This document shows, in pieces, positions 1 through 8,412 of a stretch of DNA of 45,193 bases. The DNA is from CAZFMJ01 sp964520045 (lineage in GTDB: Bacteria; Elusimicrobiota; Elusimicrobia; Elusimicrobiales; CAZFMJ01), in assembly GCA_964520045.1 (NCBI GenBank), contig CAZFMJ010000015.1:1-45193 (forward strand), given 5' to 3'. Below the pieces are notes generated by a model. It had not been told where the DNA came from and did no database searches. It worked only from the letters and a program-made list of their open reading frames with translations. Positions within the stretch are counted from its first letter, which is position 1. Each line of letters starts with the position of its first letter. A program made the position numbers and the translations under genes.

Positions 1-393
1 ATACGGTATTCCCGCCATAGAGGCCGCCTGCGCCACCTTCTGTCCCACATGCCCGGCGCCAAGAATCAGGATGTTGAGTTCCGCTTTATAAACGTCAATA
101 AAAACCTCTACTTTTCCCATGCAAAGCATACCGGTTTTGCCGGGAGTAAGCGAAAACTGCGCTTTTCTGCCGAATCCTTCCTTGACCGCTTTGACGGCTT
201 CTTTTATGCATAACGCTTCAAGGGTTCCGCCCCCCACGGTACCGGCAATGGAACCGTTTTCATAAACGATCATTTTGGCTCCGCAATCCCTCGGAGACGA
301 TCCCTCCGCGGAGATGATCGTAACCAAAGCCGCGTTCGCGCCCGATTCAATAGCTTCGGCAAAAAGTTTTACCGGATTTTTGTCTTCCATCAT
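1..393 (-). CDS. XdhC/CoxI-family molybdoenzyme maturation protein (partial)
   Basis: The first 131 residues are present; the C-terminus lies beyond the left edge. XdhC proteins bind and protect the sulfurated molybdenum cofactor and help insert it into xanthine dehydrogenase-type hydroxylases. Visible family features are an N-terminal domain with the GSSPRDCGAKM stretch near residue 31, the GTVGGGTLEALC stretch near residue 51, and the start of the C-terminal Rossmann domain (LILGAGHVGQKVAQ, about residues 113-126). The start is the first of two consecutive ATG codons; an AGGAGG ribosome site lies 8 bp upstream (401-406). The MocA-like nucleotidyltransferase at 664-1245 on the same strand fits the same pathway, and a molybdenum hydroxylase probably lies to the left (inference). 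Confidence 0.9.
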   Translation of the reverse strand, partial: MMEDKNPVKLFAEAIESGANAALVTIISAEGSSPRDCGAKMIVYENGSIAGTVGGGTLEALCIKEAVKAVKEGFGRKAQFSLTPGKTGMLCMGKVEVFIDVYKAELNILILGAGHVGQKVAQAASMAGIPY

Positions 394-496
394 AGTGACT
401 CCTCCTGCAAATATCGTAATGTCAACCATTAACCACAGAAACACTGAAATATTGCAACTACTCGGCTACCAAAATATAGAACGCTGATAACGCAGT

Positions 497-565
497 CCCA
501 TTCCTTCCTCAAAGGCGTTGAGAATGGGTCAGTCCAAACTCACTGCCTTTATGGATGGTTTGGAC
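497..565 (+). repeat. double-hairpin intergenic repeat, copy 1
   Basis: Two adjacent stem-loops are visible. The first is CCCATTC (497-503) with GAATGGG (522-528); the second is GTCCAAAC (532-539) with GTTTGGAC (558-565), a perfect 8-bp stem. A second copy lies in inverted orientation at 8413-8482 and shares about 30 identical consecutive bases (520-549 here). A shortened relative lies at 22973-23003. No ORF is plausible in the 394-663 gap. The copy is flanked by degenerate GCTGATA/CGCAG words on the left and a CCGCGT-type array on the right. Confidence 0.75.
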
Positions 566-616
566 AGATTTCTATGATTGAACATGATTTTTTTAGTTTG
601 AAAAAACTTTATGATT

Positions 617-656
617 ATCCGCGTTTATCATATTCATCCGCGTCATCTGCGTTCCA
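617..656. repeat. degenerate short-unit array (ATCCGCGT/ATCTGCGT type)
   Basis: Repeated words ATCCGCG, ATCCGCG and ATCTGCG recur with 8-10 nt or longer spacing, just downstream of the MocA-like gene. They belong to the same general class as the TCTGCG arrays at 8284-8592 and 42746-42780. No coding potential. Confidence 0.5.
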
Positions 657-663
657 CATATTG

Positions 664-1245
664 CTAATGCGCAGTTACCGACTTGTAATCATCCTGAGTG
701 TCGATATCTTTCAATATATTTGCGTCATCCGTTTCAAAATCTTTTACTTTTACGGACTCATGGTGCGTCACCCAGTGAAGCCCCTTGTCCGGCGGGCATT
801 CCAGACATAAATTCAGCGCATTTGCAGGCAAAATTATGGGATGCCCTCTTTTTCCTTTATATTTGGGAATAACAATGCTTTCGGAATTTTTCCTCCAGCA
901 ATCTATCAATGCTTTGTAAGTCTTCAACTCGACAAAAGGCTGGTCCACAAGGGCCATAAGAACAGCCTCCGTATCTTTTGAAATAGTTTTTACCCCGGCC
1001 TGTAAAGAAGAGATCTGCCCCTTTTCGGGATGCGGATTTATCGCCATTTTTTCGCCGGCATGTTTCCAGCCCTTTTTTATTTCATCCGCATGCTTTCCAA
1101 GCACAACAACAATATCCCCAACTCCCGCCTGTCTGATATTATCGCAAATAATTTCAAGGAATGTTTTCCCGCCCAGTTTAAGCAAAGCCTTAGGCGTCCC
1201 CATCCTTGAAGAATCCCCCGCCGCCAAAACAATTCCGCTGATCAT
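664..1245 (-). CDS. MocA-like molybdenum cofactor nucleotidyltransferase
   Basis: A 193-residue NTP-transferase. The N-terminal nucleotide-binding loop LAAGDSSRMGTPKALL (about residues 7-22) is the signature of the MobA/MocA/IspD-type fold. KGQISSLQAG and LVDQPFV are typical of MocA/MobA-like enzymes that attach CMP or GMP to molybdopterin, and KGKRGHPIIL near residue 134 is typical of the MocA branch. With XdhC two genes along on the same strand, cytidylylation of molybdopterin for a xanthine dehydrogenase-type enzyme is likely. The start ATG overlaps the stop of the upstream ORF6N gene (ATGA), so translation may be coupled. Whether CTP or GTP is used cannot be read from the sequence. Confidence 0.85.
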   Translation of the reverse strand: MISGIVLAAGDSSRMGTPKALLKLGGKTFLEIICDNIRQAGVGDIVVVLGKHADEIKKGWKHAGEKMAINPHPEKGQISSLQAGVKTISKDTEAVLMALVDQPFVELKTYKALIDCWRKNSESIVIPKYKGKRGHPIILPANALNLCLECPPDKGLHWVTHHESVKVKDFETDDANILKDIDTQDDYKSVTAH

Positions 1246-1760
1246 ATGCCAGTTAATTTAAAACCCTCAATACGCTTAGGGGATTTTTTCTTCACACCGA
1301 CAAGCTCTCGTATGGCATCAAAAACGATTTTGAATTTCTGGTCATAATTATTTTCAAGCTCATCAAGCCTGCGTGATAAATCTTTATGCGCAGACACCAT
1401 TTCGCGCAGTTTTATAAATGTCCGCACTATCCGCACGCTGGCATTAATTGCCGTAGACGAATTTAGGACATTTGCCGCCATTACTGCGCCATGTTCGGTA
1501 AAGACATACGGCAAATTTGGAGAAAATTTCAAATTTTTAAGGTGGTCGCAATTTGCGACCACCTGTCTTTTCTCGTCTTCCGTAAGCTACAACAAAAAAT
1601 CATCGGGAAAACGGTTTTGATTTCGCTTAACCTGCTCATTAAGCCGCTTTGTTGATACACCGAATAATTCTGCCAAATCGGAATCAATAAGCACACGGTG
1701 CCCGCGGATAAACAAAATTTTATCTTCAATTGTTTTATGCGGCATCAACTCTTTTCTCAT
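1242..1760 (-). pseudogene. ORF6N-domain protein interrupted by an in-frame amber codon
   Basis: Reading from the ATG at 1760 gives an ORF6N domain start (FIRGHRVLIDSDLAELFGVS, then LNEQVKRNQNRFPDDF) that stops at a TAG at 1589-1587 after 57 codons. The same frame continues without a gap for 108 more codons (LTEDEKRQVVANCDHL, then PYVFTEHGAVMAANVL) to the TGA at 1242. Family members normally have a glutamine or arginine at or near this point, so a CAG-to-TAG change is the simplest explanation. ORF6N proteins are phage- or mobile-element-associated DNA-binding proteins. A GTG at 1562 could restart translation of the C-terminal part. A sequencing error is the main alternative. Confidence 0.8.
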
Positions 1761-1775
1761 ATTTTTCCTCCCAGT

Positions 1776-2159
1776 TCATTTTCTTATGAAATGCGGAAGT
1801 TTTTTTGGGATTTCCATGGAAAGCTCCACGATGCCTTTCACTCTGCCGTTCTTATGCCACGGACCCTGCCAGATAAGCTTTCTCTCTTCTTTCTTCTCAA
1901 TAGTATAAGCATTTACAGCCCCGGATTTAAGCATCCGCTTTAATTTTGCTCTCGCGGGCTCAGGATGACAGTCAAGCGCATTTTTGCCTATGAGTCTTTT
2001 TCCGCCGTATTTATCAAAAATCTTTTGCGCTTTGCGGTTCATTTCAATAATAATCCCGTGTTTATCGCAAACGGTAATTCCGGCGGGGAATTCCTCTACC
2101 CATAATCCGCGGACGCTTTTATCTGATCTCATCATGGCAGTATTTTCCTTTGCCTTCAC
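1776..2159 (-). CDS. small single-PAS-domain protein
   Basis: About 127 residues forming one PAS-like domain: an N-terminal segment (WVEEFPAGITVCDKHGIIIEMN), then DCHPEPARAKLKRML, then a C-terminal sheet with KLIWQGPW and GIVELSMEIP. PAS domains bind small ligands or cofactors and sense redox state or energy; there is no output domain here. A GTG at 2159 is preceded by AAGGAG with about 11 nt spacing and is the preferred start. A TTG at 2198 or the ATGs near 2135 are alternatives. It is not visibly in an operon with a kinase or cyclase. Confidence 0.65.
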   Translation of the reverse strand: MKAKENTAMMRSDKSVRGLWVEEFPAGITVCDKHGIIIEMNRKAQKIFDKYGGKRLIGKNALDCHPEPARAKLKRMLKSGAVNAYTIEKKEERKLIWQGPWHKNGRVKGIVELSMEIPKKLPHFIRK

Positions 2160-2216
2160 CCATATTTTAACTCCTTGAGTTTTTTGATAATTCCGCAAAA
2201 TCCCACAAACCCGATC

Positions 2217-2966
2217 TTAAAACAGCACCCTGCAATCAATCCCTGATTTTTTGAACTCCGCTTTTAAATTATCCGCCTGCCTCGCAAAGAAATCAGCCTC
2301 CACCACCTTCATCATGCCGTATTCCCTGTATGCCCGGTCTGCGTAATGATAGTTCAACCTGTCTAATATCACATAATCCGCTTTTCCCTTAAGTTCCTTC
2401 GGCAAAGCTTCTGCCCCCGGAAGAATCGGCGCTATCATGGCAAAGGTTCGAATCCCTTCCGAACGGAGAATCCCCAAAGCCTCGATTCTTTTTCCCGGAG
2501 GGGAAGCTTCCGGCTCAAATTTTTTAGCAAGATGCTCGTCCGCGGTTGTGATTGTAAATCCGACCTCGCTGTTATGTAATCGCTTTAATATCCCGATGTC
2601 CCTCAGAACCAAAGACGATTTTGTCTGAATCGTCGCAGGCCAGCTGTTTTCCGCCAGAACATCAATGCATTTTTTTGTAATTTCGTATTTTTCCTCTATC
2701 GGCTGATAGGGATCGCATACGCCGCTTACCCACACGCGGCCTTTCCTTTTCTTTTTTATTTCTTCCGCCAGCAGTTCCGCCGCATTCATTTTAACGTCGA
2801 CAAATTCGCCCCATTTTTCTCGGTGCCCGGTAAACCGCTTCATAAACTTGGCATAGCAGTATACGCAGCCGTGCCGGCATCCCACATAAGGATTTACCGC
2901 ATAGTCCGCGACCTGCGACTTGGATAAAATCGTTTTTGCTTTTATTTCCCGTATCTTTACCGTCAT
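2217..2966 (-). CDS. SPL-family radical SAM protein
   Basis: A 249-residue protein with the radical SAM cluster motif CRHGCVYCYA, giving Cys30, Cys34 and Cys37, in the C-x3-C-x2-C spacing. The segment VNPYVGCRHGCVYCYAKFM and the later VWVSGVCDPYQPIE and TIQTKSSLVLRDI are typical of the spore photoproduct lyase-like family (SplB/Rv2578c group), which is widespread in non-spore-formers. The family cleaves SAM to a 5'-deoxyadenosyl radical; the substrate of this short branch is unknown. It is not called splB because real lyases are longer (about 340 residues). Confidence 0.85.
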   Translation of the reverse strand: MTVKIREIKAKTILSKSQVADYAVNPYVGCRHGCVYCYAKFMKRFTGHREKWGEFVDVKMNAAELLAEEIKKKRKGRVWVSGVCDPYQPIEEKYEITKKCIDVLAENSWPATIQTKSSLVLRDIGILKRLHNSEVGFTITTADEHLAKKFEPEASPPGKRIEALGILRSEGIRTFAMIAPILPGAEALPKELKGKADYVILDRLNYHYADRAYREYGMMKVVEADFFARQADNLKAEFKKSGIDCRVLF

Positions 2967-3023
2967 ATTCGCTCTATCCGCGCTATTTTCCCCCCATCAT
3001 TTCTATATGATATTATATTGGTG

Positions 3024-3848
3024 ATGAATAAAGACATAATCACGGGATATTGCGGCGACAAAAAACGGTTGTTTTTTGTTTTAATATTTGCAGGCTTACT
3101 GCCCTTCATCGCGCAAACCTGCCCGGCGCAATCCAACTATCTCTACGGCTCGGACACAAGGACTTCGCTCGTGGAGTTTATGGCTGGAGAAAGAAAGCAA
3201 TTGGGCGGGGACTTCGCTTTCGGCGGAAATTTTATCCGCGGGAATGCGGATATTAATTATTTGAATTCAAATTTCGGCATATTTAAATTTTGGGAGCGGC
3301 GCAGCGTATACATCAAAGGTTTTGTCCTTTATAACACCTCCGGAGCTCAAAAAACCATTAACCAGGGAATGGAAAGTATCCGCTATGATCAATGCTTTGG
3401 AAAACCATTAAAAGTGTTTATTTTTAACACTAACGCGTACAATGATTTTATACGCCTAAATTACAGGACAACGTCCGGTTTGGGACTGTGGTACGCTTTC
3501 GCGCATAACGCGGCAAACCACGGGTTCAGCATAGCGGTGACGCATGAATATGAAAATTTCAAGGCGGGATTGATTGAGCGGGCGGCAAGACTTTCTGTCC
3601 GGAATTTATCCGCTTTTGAGATTTCCAACACCGCGGAAATATCCGCAGATTTTTTTTATGTCCCCAAGTTCACTGAATTCGGCGATTATCACATATATGC
3701 CGAGATAGCGCTTAACACCCTGATTTTCAAGGATAAATTAGGCGCAAAAATTTCATGGATAGACGAATATGACAGCCGTCCGAAATCCGGCATTAAATCC
3801 AATACTATAATCTGGCTTACCTCATTGGTTTTGCATTTTGGAAAATAA
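3024..3848 (+). CDS. DUF481-type putative outer-membrane protein
   Basis: Starts with a signal peptide (KKRLFFVLIFAGLLPFIAQT, cleavage near CPAQSN), followed by alternating hydrophobic/polar strands and a C-terminal strand ending LVLHFGK. This matches the DUF481/YdiY group of predicted beta-barrel proteins of unknown function. The ATG at 3024 is preferred; TTG and GTG codons just upstream are in frame but poor starts. An AT-rich TATATT at 3014-3019 lies only a few bases before the ATG, so a leaderless transcript is possible. It is divergent from the SPL-like gene and convergent with the MFS gene. Confidence 0.7.
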   Translation: MNKDIITGYCGDKKRLFFVLIFAGLLPFIAQTCPAQSNYLYGSDTRTSLVEFMAGERKQLGGDFAFGGNFIRGNADINYLNSNFGIFKFWERRSVYIKGFVLYNTSGAQKTINQGMESIRYDQCFGKPLKVFIFNTNAYNDFIRLNYRTTSGLGLWYAFAHNAANHGFSIAVTHEYENFKAGLIERAARLSVRNLSAFEISNTAEISADFFYVPKFTEFGDYHIYAEIALNTLIFKDKLGAKISWIDEYDSRPKSGIKSNTIIWLTSLVLHFGK

Positions 3849-3860
3849 TTATAGGCCGGA

Positions 3861-5111
3861 TTAAGCGATTATACTGCAGGTCGTTTCTTTTTGAATTACC
3901 AGATATTCATGTTTAAGGCCGTCCTCCTGTCTGGTTAAAAACTTTCGCAAACCATAAAATCCAAAACCAGCCGAAAGGGCAAGTCCGCCCACAATGCACC
4001 ATGGAGCAGGTTTCCATATGGGGCATAAAAATTGCACTCCCCAAGTGCCCAATATCACGCCGAGCGCGCAGCCTATTTGCTGGGCAAATCCCTGCATGCC
4101 TAAGTATCTCCCTTTGTATTCAGGCGGGGCAAGGTTTGCCGCAAGCGCATTCATACCGGGACTTACAGCCACCTCCCCAAGAGACAACACCAACATGCCT
4201 GCGGCCGCAGAAATAAAACCGCCGGCAAAACCTATTGCCGTATAACCGGCGCAGTAAAGCAGGCATCCAAAAGCCATGCCTAAAGTTATCCTGAATTTTT
4301 CAAGCAGTTTCCCCGCGCCATATTGGAACAGAATCACAACAATGCCGTTTATTGAAAAAAGTATGCCGATATGGTTTTCTGCAAGGCCGAGATATTTAAT
4401 GGAATATAATGAAAGAGAAATAGCCAATTGGCTCATTACGGAATATATCAGCAAAGAATAAAAACAAAAAACCGCAAACCGTTTATCCGAAAGAGCCAAC
4501 ACCATTTCCTTAAATTTAAGAGTGCTCTCATGCCGTCTATGCGGCGAGTCTTTGAGACAGCAAAGTATCAAAATAAAAACCATAAAATAAGCCGCAGAGG
4601 TAACCGAAAACATCAAAGGATAGGACTTAAGCGCAAGGAAACCTCCAAAAGCAGGGCCTATCGCCCATCCGACATTGGTGCCGATTCTTAACAGACCATA
4701 CGCAGCCAGCCTTTTATGCGAAGGAATGGAATCCGCCACCCAACTTCGGCAGGAAGGACAAAAAAGCATGCCTGCAAAAGAACCTGTAATATCAAGAGCT
4801 ATCAGCCACAGCCAATTCATATCACCAGCCATTACCCATGCTGTCAGCCCTATGAGAACGGCGCGGAACAACAACGAAAAGAGCATAACCCTTTTTCTGC
4901 CGGCCATATCCGACCACTCGCCTCCTACGGCGGCGGCAAGCGAGGAGGTAAGCATGGAGCATGCAAGCAAGGTTCCGGTAACAGCCGGAGGAATGCCTTT
5001 TTTTACGCTTAAATACACGGCAAAAAAGGGCAATGAAAGAGCGGCTCCCGCAGTAAGCGCGGCTTCAGCGATTACCAGCACCCAGAAACTTCTACTGTAA
5101 TTGAGATTCAT
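3861..5111 (-). CDS. MFS transporter
   Basis: A 416-residue protein with about 12 hydrophobic segments and the MFS motif A between helices 2 and 3 (GEWSDMAGRKRVML). A second motif-like loop follows in the C-terminal half. The family exports or imports small solutes using the proton gradient; the layout resembles drug-efflux members but the substrate cannot be assigned. The ATG at 5111 is used; an in-frame GTG at 5117 is possible. The start lies 7 bp after the stop of the GNAT-GH5 gene, so the two are probably cotranscribed. Confidence 0.85.
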   Translation of the reverse strand: MNLNYSRSFWVLVIAEAALTAGAALSLPFFAVYLSVKKGIPPAVTGTLLACSMLTSSLAAAVGGEWSDMAGRKRVMLFSLLFRAVLIGLTAWVMAGDMNWLWLIALDITGSFAGMLFCPSCRSWVADSIPSHKRLAAYGLLRIGTNVGWAIGPAFGGFLALKSYPLMFSVTSAAYFMVFILILCCLKDSPHRRHESTLKFKEMVLALSDKRFAVFCFYSLLIYSVMSQLAISLSLYSIKYLGLAENHIGILFSINGIVVILFQYGAGKLLEKFRITLGMAFGCLLYCAGYTAIGFAGGFISAAAGMLVLSLGEVAVSPGMNALAANLAPPEYKGRYLGMQGFAQQIGCALGVILGTWGVQFLCPIWKPAPWCIVGGLALSAGFGFYGLRKFLTRQEDGLKHEYLVIQKETTCSIIA

Positions 5112-5118
5112 TATCACT

Positions 5119-6870
5119 TTATTTATTTCCGTTCAGCGCTTTCCTGAGAATATCAGAAAGAGTATTAGGCTTATAGACGTCAGGGCCGGGTATTTTCCCC
5201 TGCTCAATAGCCTGCCAATATTCCCAATTCGGTTTTTTTGTCCCAAGCTCATAATCCATTCCCGCCCAAGTGTCCTCCCTGAATGAATAGAAACTCCAAT
5301 GCCAGTTTTTTGAATTAAAAATATCTATAACGTCGCGCAAATACTGCTCGGCGCCGGCATTGGTTCTGAATACGCCGAACTCGCCGACCAAAATTCTATT
5401 TGACGGGATATTGTGAGTTTTTTGCCATTCGGACACAGGTTCTAAATATTTTTCCAATTGGGTTTTATCCCAATATAAAACAGGCGGATTTTCGCTTTCG
5501 CCAAGCGGAATTTTGCCGGGATATTTATATTTGCCCTTATTGTATTGGCTATTGAATGAAAACGGCTCATACATATGAAAAGAATAAATAATTTTGTCAT
5601 CTAAAACCGGTTCTAAAACCTTAAAACCCCAGGCAGTTGCATAAAAACCGGTGTCAAGAACTATCGGCGTTTCAGAATCAACCTCGCGGATGGCTTTAAC
5701 TGCCTTCATGTAGAACTGATTAATATCGGCGGGGGTGTTTTTTGCTTTTTTATACCACGAAATGTAATCGCCGGTATACCAGTCCGCCAAGCGCGGGGCT
5801 GCAAATTCAGGGGTAGGCTCATTGCGGATGTTATATCCCGCGACAGTTGGATGTCCTTTGAGCGCTTTGGCAAGCTGTTTCCAAAAAGATATGGCGGTAT
5901 CCTGCGCTTTGTAGTCCTGCCAGATTTTTCTTTCCTCAACTCCGTTATTATGCTGTTTCCAGCGTCCCCCCGGAACGCTTAGCATGGTCAAAACGATTTT
6001 AACGCCTCGTTTGTCTGCTTCGCCAAGGATGCTTTTTAAATATTTAATATCACTTTCGCTTATTACAGTAAAAGAGCTTGGACGGCCGATAAGAAAATCC
6101 CCTGTCTCTGATTCCGGCCGGCCGTTAAGCCATTTATTGGGCGCAAGACGGATAAACTGAATGCCGAATTTTTTAGCCGCTTCAATCCGCTCGGCTTTTT
6201 CAACAGCGTTAAAAAAATTGGCGCCGCGCTTTTGGCTGTCCCAAAAAGAAATTTTACCGGAATCAGGCATCGCGAAGACATTGTTCATTAAAAACAATAC
6301 TGCCGAAACGGAAAGTATCTTCCTCGTGCGTATTTTGCCGATCATTTTATCGGAAGCGGGCTTAAAACCCAATTTTTGGAATGTGGAATAAAGCCCTGTC
6401 CACACAAACGGCGGAGGCATATCTCCGCGCGGTTTTTGGGGATAGCCCTCGGCTATCTTTGCGCCGAGTTTTTTCATGGTTTTTAAAGCCTCCCCAAGCA
6501 TAAGCCCTGAAATGCCGGTTTTCCTGTAATCTTTCTTTACAAAAAAACACGGCAAAGACCACACTATGTCGGCATCGTCGCATTTTAAGCTGGGAGCGCG
6601 GTCTAACCGCAGATAATCCGTTCTTTTATCAAAGGCACACCAACCGATAGGTTCTTTGCCGTCAAAAGCTACTATTCCATGCGCTTTGCCCGCCAAAATT
6701 TGGGCCCTAAATCGTTTCTTGGCGGTATTTCCTTTTATCTTGTCCCATTTTTCGTCTTTTGCGGTTCTCCATGACTGGCACCAACAACCGCCGCAGGCGC
6801 CTGTTTCGCCGAATAATTTTTTAATTGACGGCCACAACTGCGGATTAATATTTTTTGTCGTTATCGGCAT
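5119..6870 (-). CDS. fused GNAT acetyltransferase and GH5-type glycoside hydrolase
   Basis: One uninterrupted frame of 583 residues. Residues 1 to about 182 form a GNAT-like domain (GACGGCWCQSW, then EPIGWCAF, VKKDYRKTGISGLMLGEAL, PPPFVWTGLYSTFQKLGF). Then comes a basic-hydrophobic segment (RTRKILSVSAVLFLMNNVFA) that looks exactly like a signal peptide. Residues about 205-560 are a TIM-barrel cellulase-type domain with GYNIRNEP (acid/base Glu351) and ILVGEFGV (nucleophile Glu497). A cytoplasmic acetyltransferase fused to a secreted hydrolase makes little sense, so a recent gene fusion by stop loss, or internal initiation at the ATG at 6345, is likely. That ATG has no clear ribosome site. The outer start at 6918 overlaps the upstream gene; the ATG at 6870, 4 bp after its stop, is preferred. 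Confidence 0.8.
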   Translation of the reverse strand: MPITTKNINPQLWPSIKKLFGETGACGGCWCQSWRTAKDEKWDKIKGNTAKKRFRAQILAGKAHGIVAFDGKEPIGWCAFDKRTDYLRLDRAPSLKCDDADIVWSLPCFFVKKDYRKTGISGLMLGEALKTMKKLGAKIAEGYPQKPRGDMPPPFVWTGLYSTFQKLGFKPASDKMIGKIRTRKILSVSAVLFLMNNVFAMPDSGKISFWDSQKRGANFFNAVEKAERIEAAKKFGIQFIRLAPNKWLNGRPESETGDFLIGRPSSFTVISESDIKYLKSILGEADKRGVKIVLTMLSVPGGRWKQHNNGVEERKIWQDYKAQDTAISFWKQLAKALKGHPTVAGYNIRNEPTPEFAAPRLADWYTGDYISWYKKAKNTPADINQFYMKAVKAIREVDSETPIVLDTGFYATAWGFKVLEPVLDDKIIYSFHMYEPFSFNSQYNKGKYKYPGKIPLGESENPPVLYWDKTQLEKYLEPVSEWQKTHNIPSNRILVGEFGVFRTNAGAEQYLRDVIDIFNSKNWHWSFYSFREDTWAGMDYELGTKKPNWEYWQAIEQGKIPGPDVYKPNTLSDILRKALNGNK

Positions 6871-6874
6871 ATTA

Positions 6875-7264
6875 TTAAAATTTCCCGGCCCATTTTGATC
6901 GCCACGCGGGTGCGTCATATATGTCGCACCAATATTCGCGCGCCTTTAAAATCCTGCCCCTTGAAAATTCATAAAAAGACAATGCAAACAGCGAAGAACC
7001 TTTCTCTGGTTTTATCAATGTCTCGGAAACCACAAAATCACCGCAGTCCGCCGTCCGCAGGACTTCAATTCGGAATTTTCCGGGGTAATTGCGGTTCATT
7101 TCCACAAAATTTTCCGCTCCGCGAAAACGCTCCCGTGACTGAGGCCATTGCGCCGCAAAATCCTTATGGAACAATTTATAAGCATCGTCAAACCGCAATT
7201 CATGAAAGCATTTCCAAAGCTCCCGCACCAACCGCTCGTTTTTTGTGTAATCTTTCTTTCGCAT
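6875..7264 (-). CDS. SnoaL-like (NTF2-fold) protein
   Basis: A 129-residue protein with the pattern of SnoaL-like polyketide-cyclase/NTF2 folds: N-terminal helices (LVRELWKCFHELRFDDAYKLFHKDF), then FRGAENFVEMNRNYPGKFRI, then strands ending ILKAREYWCDIYDAPAWRS. Such proteins are small cone-shaped barrels with ligand pockets, and many are of unknown function. The start ATG at 7264 is the only good one. The stop is 4 bp before the GNAT start, so the pair is probably cotranscribed. Confidence 0.75.
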   Translation of the reverse strand: MRKKDYTKNERLVRELWKCFHELRFDDAYKLFHKDFAAQWPQSRERFRGAENFVEMNRNYPGKFRIEVLRTADCGDFVVSETLIKPEKGSSLFALSFYEFSRGRILKAREYWCDIYDAPAWRSKWAGKF

Positions 7265-7394
7265 ATTTATTCCTTAGATTTGCAAAATTAATTTGACCCA
7301 AAAAAACCAATTGTTTTAGAATTATTCCGCCAAGCGGAGAAATAGGGCGGGCAATAAGCGAAACCGGCAGAAACATCCCGTTACGCAATGTGCA

Positions 7395-8192
7395 TTAAGC
7401 TTTAACGGATTTGTTTCCGAAACGGACTATGGTCTGTAAATCGGCTACAACCGTTTCCGGAGTGGAGTCAACCTCCAGCGACACCGTGGCATCGGGCGTA
7501 TATTGATGCAAAGCTCCGAATAAATCCTGAAAATCGATATTTCCTTTTCCAAGAGGCATGTGATTATCCGCATCGCCTTTATTATCGTGAACATGAAGAT
7601 GCATAAGCCATTTTCCCATACGCTTTACCCATTCCGAGGGCTTTAAATCCGAAAAAATATTAGCATGCCCCACGTCCAGGCACAGCCCCAGATATCCGCT
7701 GTTGACCTGCCCGACGGCTTCTATGAGAAGGTCAGGATCCGATTCTTCCATATTTTCAATCACGACCCGCGTCCCTATGGCGCTGTAGCGTTTTATCTCT
7801 TCCCGCCAAAAACCGGTTATGGCCTTCATCCATATTTCATCCTTTCCGAATTGCGGATTGGTGTTGTTATATCCAGAGTGCATGATTAAAGTATCGGGCT
7901 TAAGAACCTTCGCCGCCTCATAGATCATATCCATTCTTTTGCGCACCGCTTCTTTCAGCAGGCAATCGGCATAATCATACGCCAGCCCCATATAGGGTCC
8001 GTGAACGGCGACACGGCCCGCTATTTTAGGCCTTATCGCCTTATGAAGCGAGAAACGCTCTTCCCATGCGGGCATTGAGACTACGCCCGTCAGGCCGTAA
8101 TTCTGCAGTTCAACCCCGATCCCCATCCCATTCAAGACCGGAAGGTATTTTTCTTCTCTGGGGTCTCCAAACGCGCATACCATGAAATACAT
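7395..8192 (-). CDS. sugar phosphate isomerase/epimerase-like TIM-barrel protein
   Basis: A 265-residue protein of the xylose isomerase-like/AP-endonuclease-2 superfamily. Likely metal ligands sit in LIMHSGYNN, RVVIENMEES, LCLDVGHANIF, LMHLHVHDNKGDADNHMPLG and VSLEVDS. The family isomerises or epimerises sugars or inositols, or acts as an endonuclease IV-like enzyme; the substrate is not determinable. The ATG at 8192 is chosen because a strong AAGGAGG lies directly upstream with 4-6 nt spacing. Longer in-frame extensions run into repeat DNA. Confidence 0.8.
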   Translation of the reverse strand: MYFMVCAFGDPREEKYLPVLNGMGIGVELQNYGLTGVVSMPAWEERFSLHKAIRPKIAGRVAVHGPYMGLAYDYADCLLKEAVRKRMDMIYEAAKVLKPDTLIMHSGYNNTNPQFGKDEIWMKAITGFWREEIKRYSAIGTRVVIENMEESDPDLLIEAVGQVNSGYLGLCLDVGHANIFSDLKPSEWVKRMGKWLMHLHVHDNKGDADNHMPLGKGNIDFQDLFGALHQYTPDATVSLEVDSTPETVVADLQTIVRFGNKSVKA

Positions 8193-8283
8193 TTTTCCTC
8201 CTTGAAAATATGGATAAAAACATAGAACGCTGATACCGCAGATTTTATAATGAGACAAAACAACTTGCCTTAATAACCAGACC

Positions 8284-8332
8284 AAACCGCAAAGGACGCA
8301 AAGGATTTACGCTAAGAACGCAAAGATTACAA
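8284..8332. repeat. degenerate CGCAAAGGA-type array
   Basis: Repeated words CGCAAAGGA, CGCAAAGGA and CGCAAAGA with intervening ACGCTAAGAA run for about 50 bp in the gap between the TIM-barrel gene and sucD. On the minus strand this array replaces the interior of the GxxExxY gene fossil at 8341-8400. Confidence 0.6.
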
Positions 8333-8340
8333 ACCATTAA

Positions 8341-8400
8341 CTGTACCTTCATCACCATGCCAATAATTATGCTGGAGAATTCGTTTTCTGTCATCTCCAT
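8341..8400 (-). pseudogene. N-terminal fossil of a GxxExxY-family gene
   Basis: Minus-strand translation from the ATG at 8400 gives MEMTENEFSSIIIGMVMKVQ. This matches the usual start of GxxExxY proteins (ITENE, then IIG, then a KVH-like step), after which the family would continue with LGPGLLESVYE. Here the similarity ends abruptly and the frame runs into the CGCAAAGGA repeat array. Only about 20 codons survive, so this is a truncated relic. It lies just downstream of the double-hairpin repeat read on the same strand. The match is by eye and short. Confidence 0.5.
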
Positions 8401-8412
8401 CAGATTCACTCT

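Noticed and set aside
7200..7388. 62-codon minus-strand frame upstream of the SnoaL-like gene
   Set aside because: It overlaps the SnoaL-like start, has no ribosome site or family resemblance, and is probably chance.
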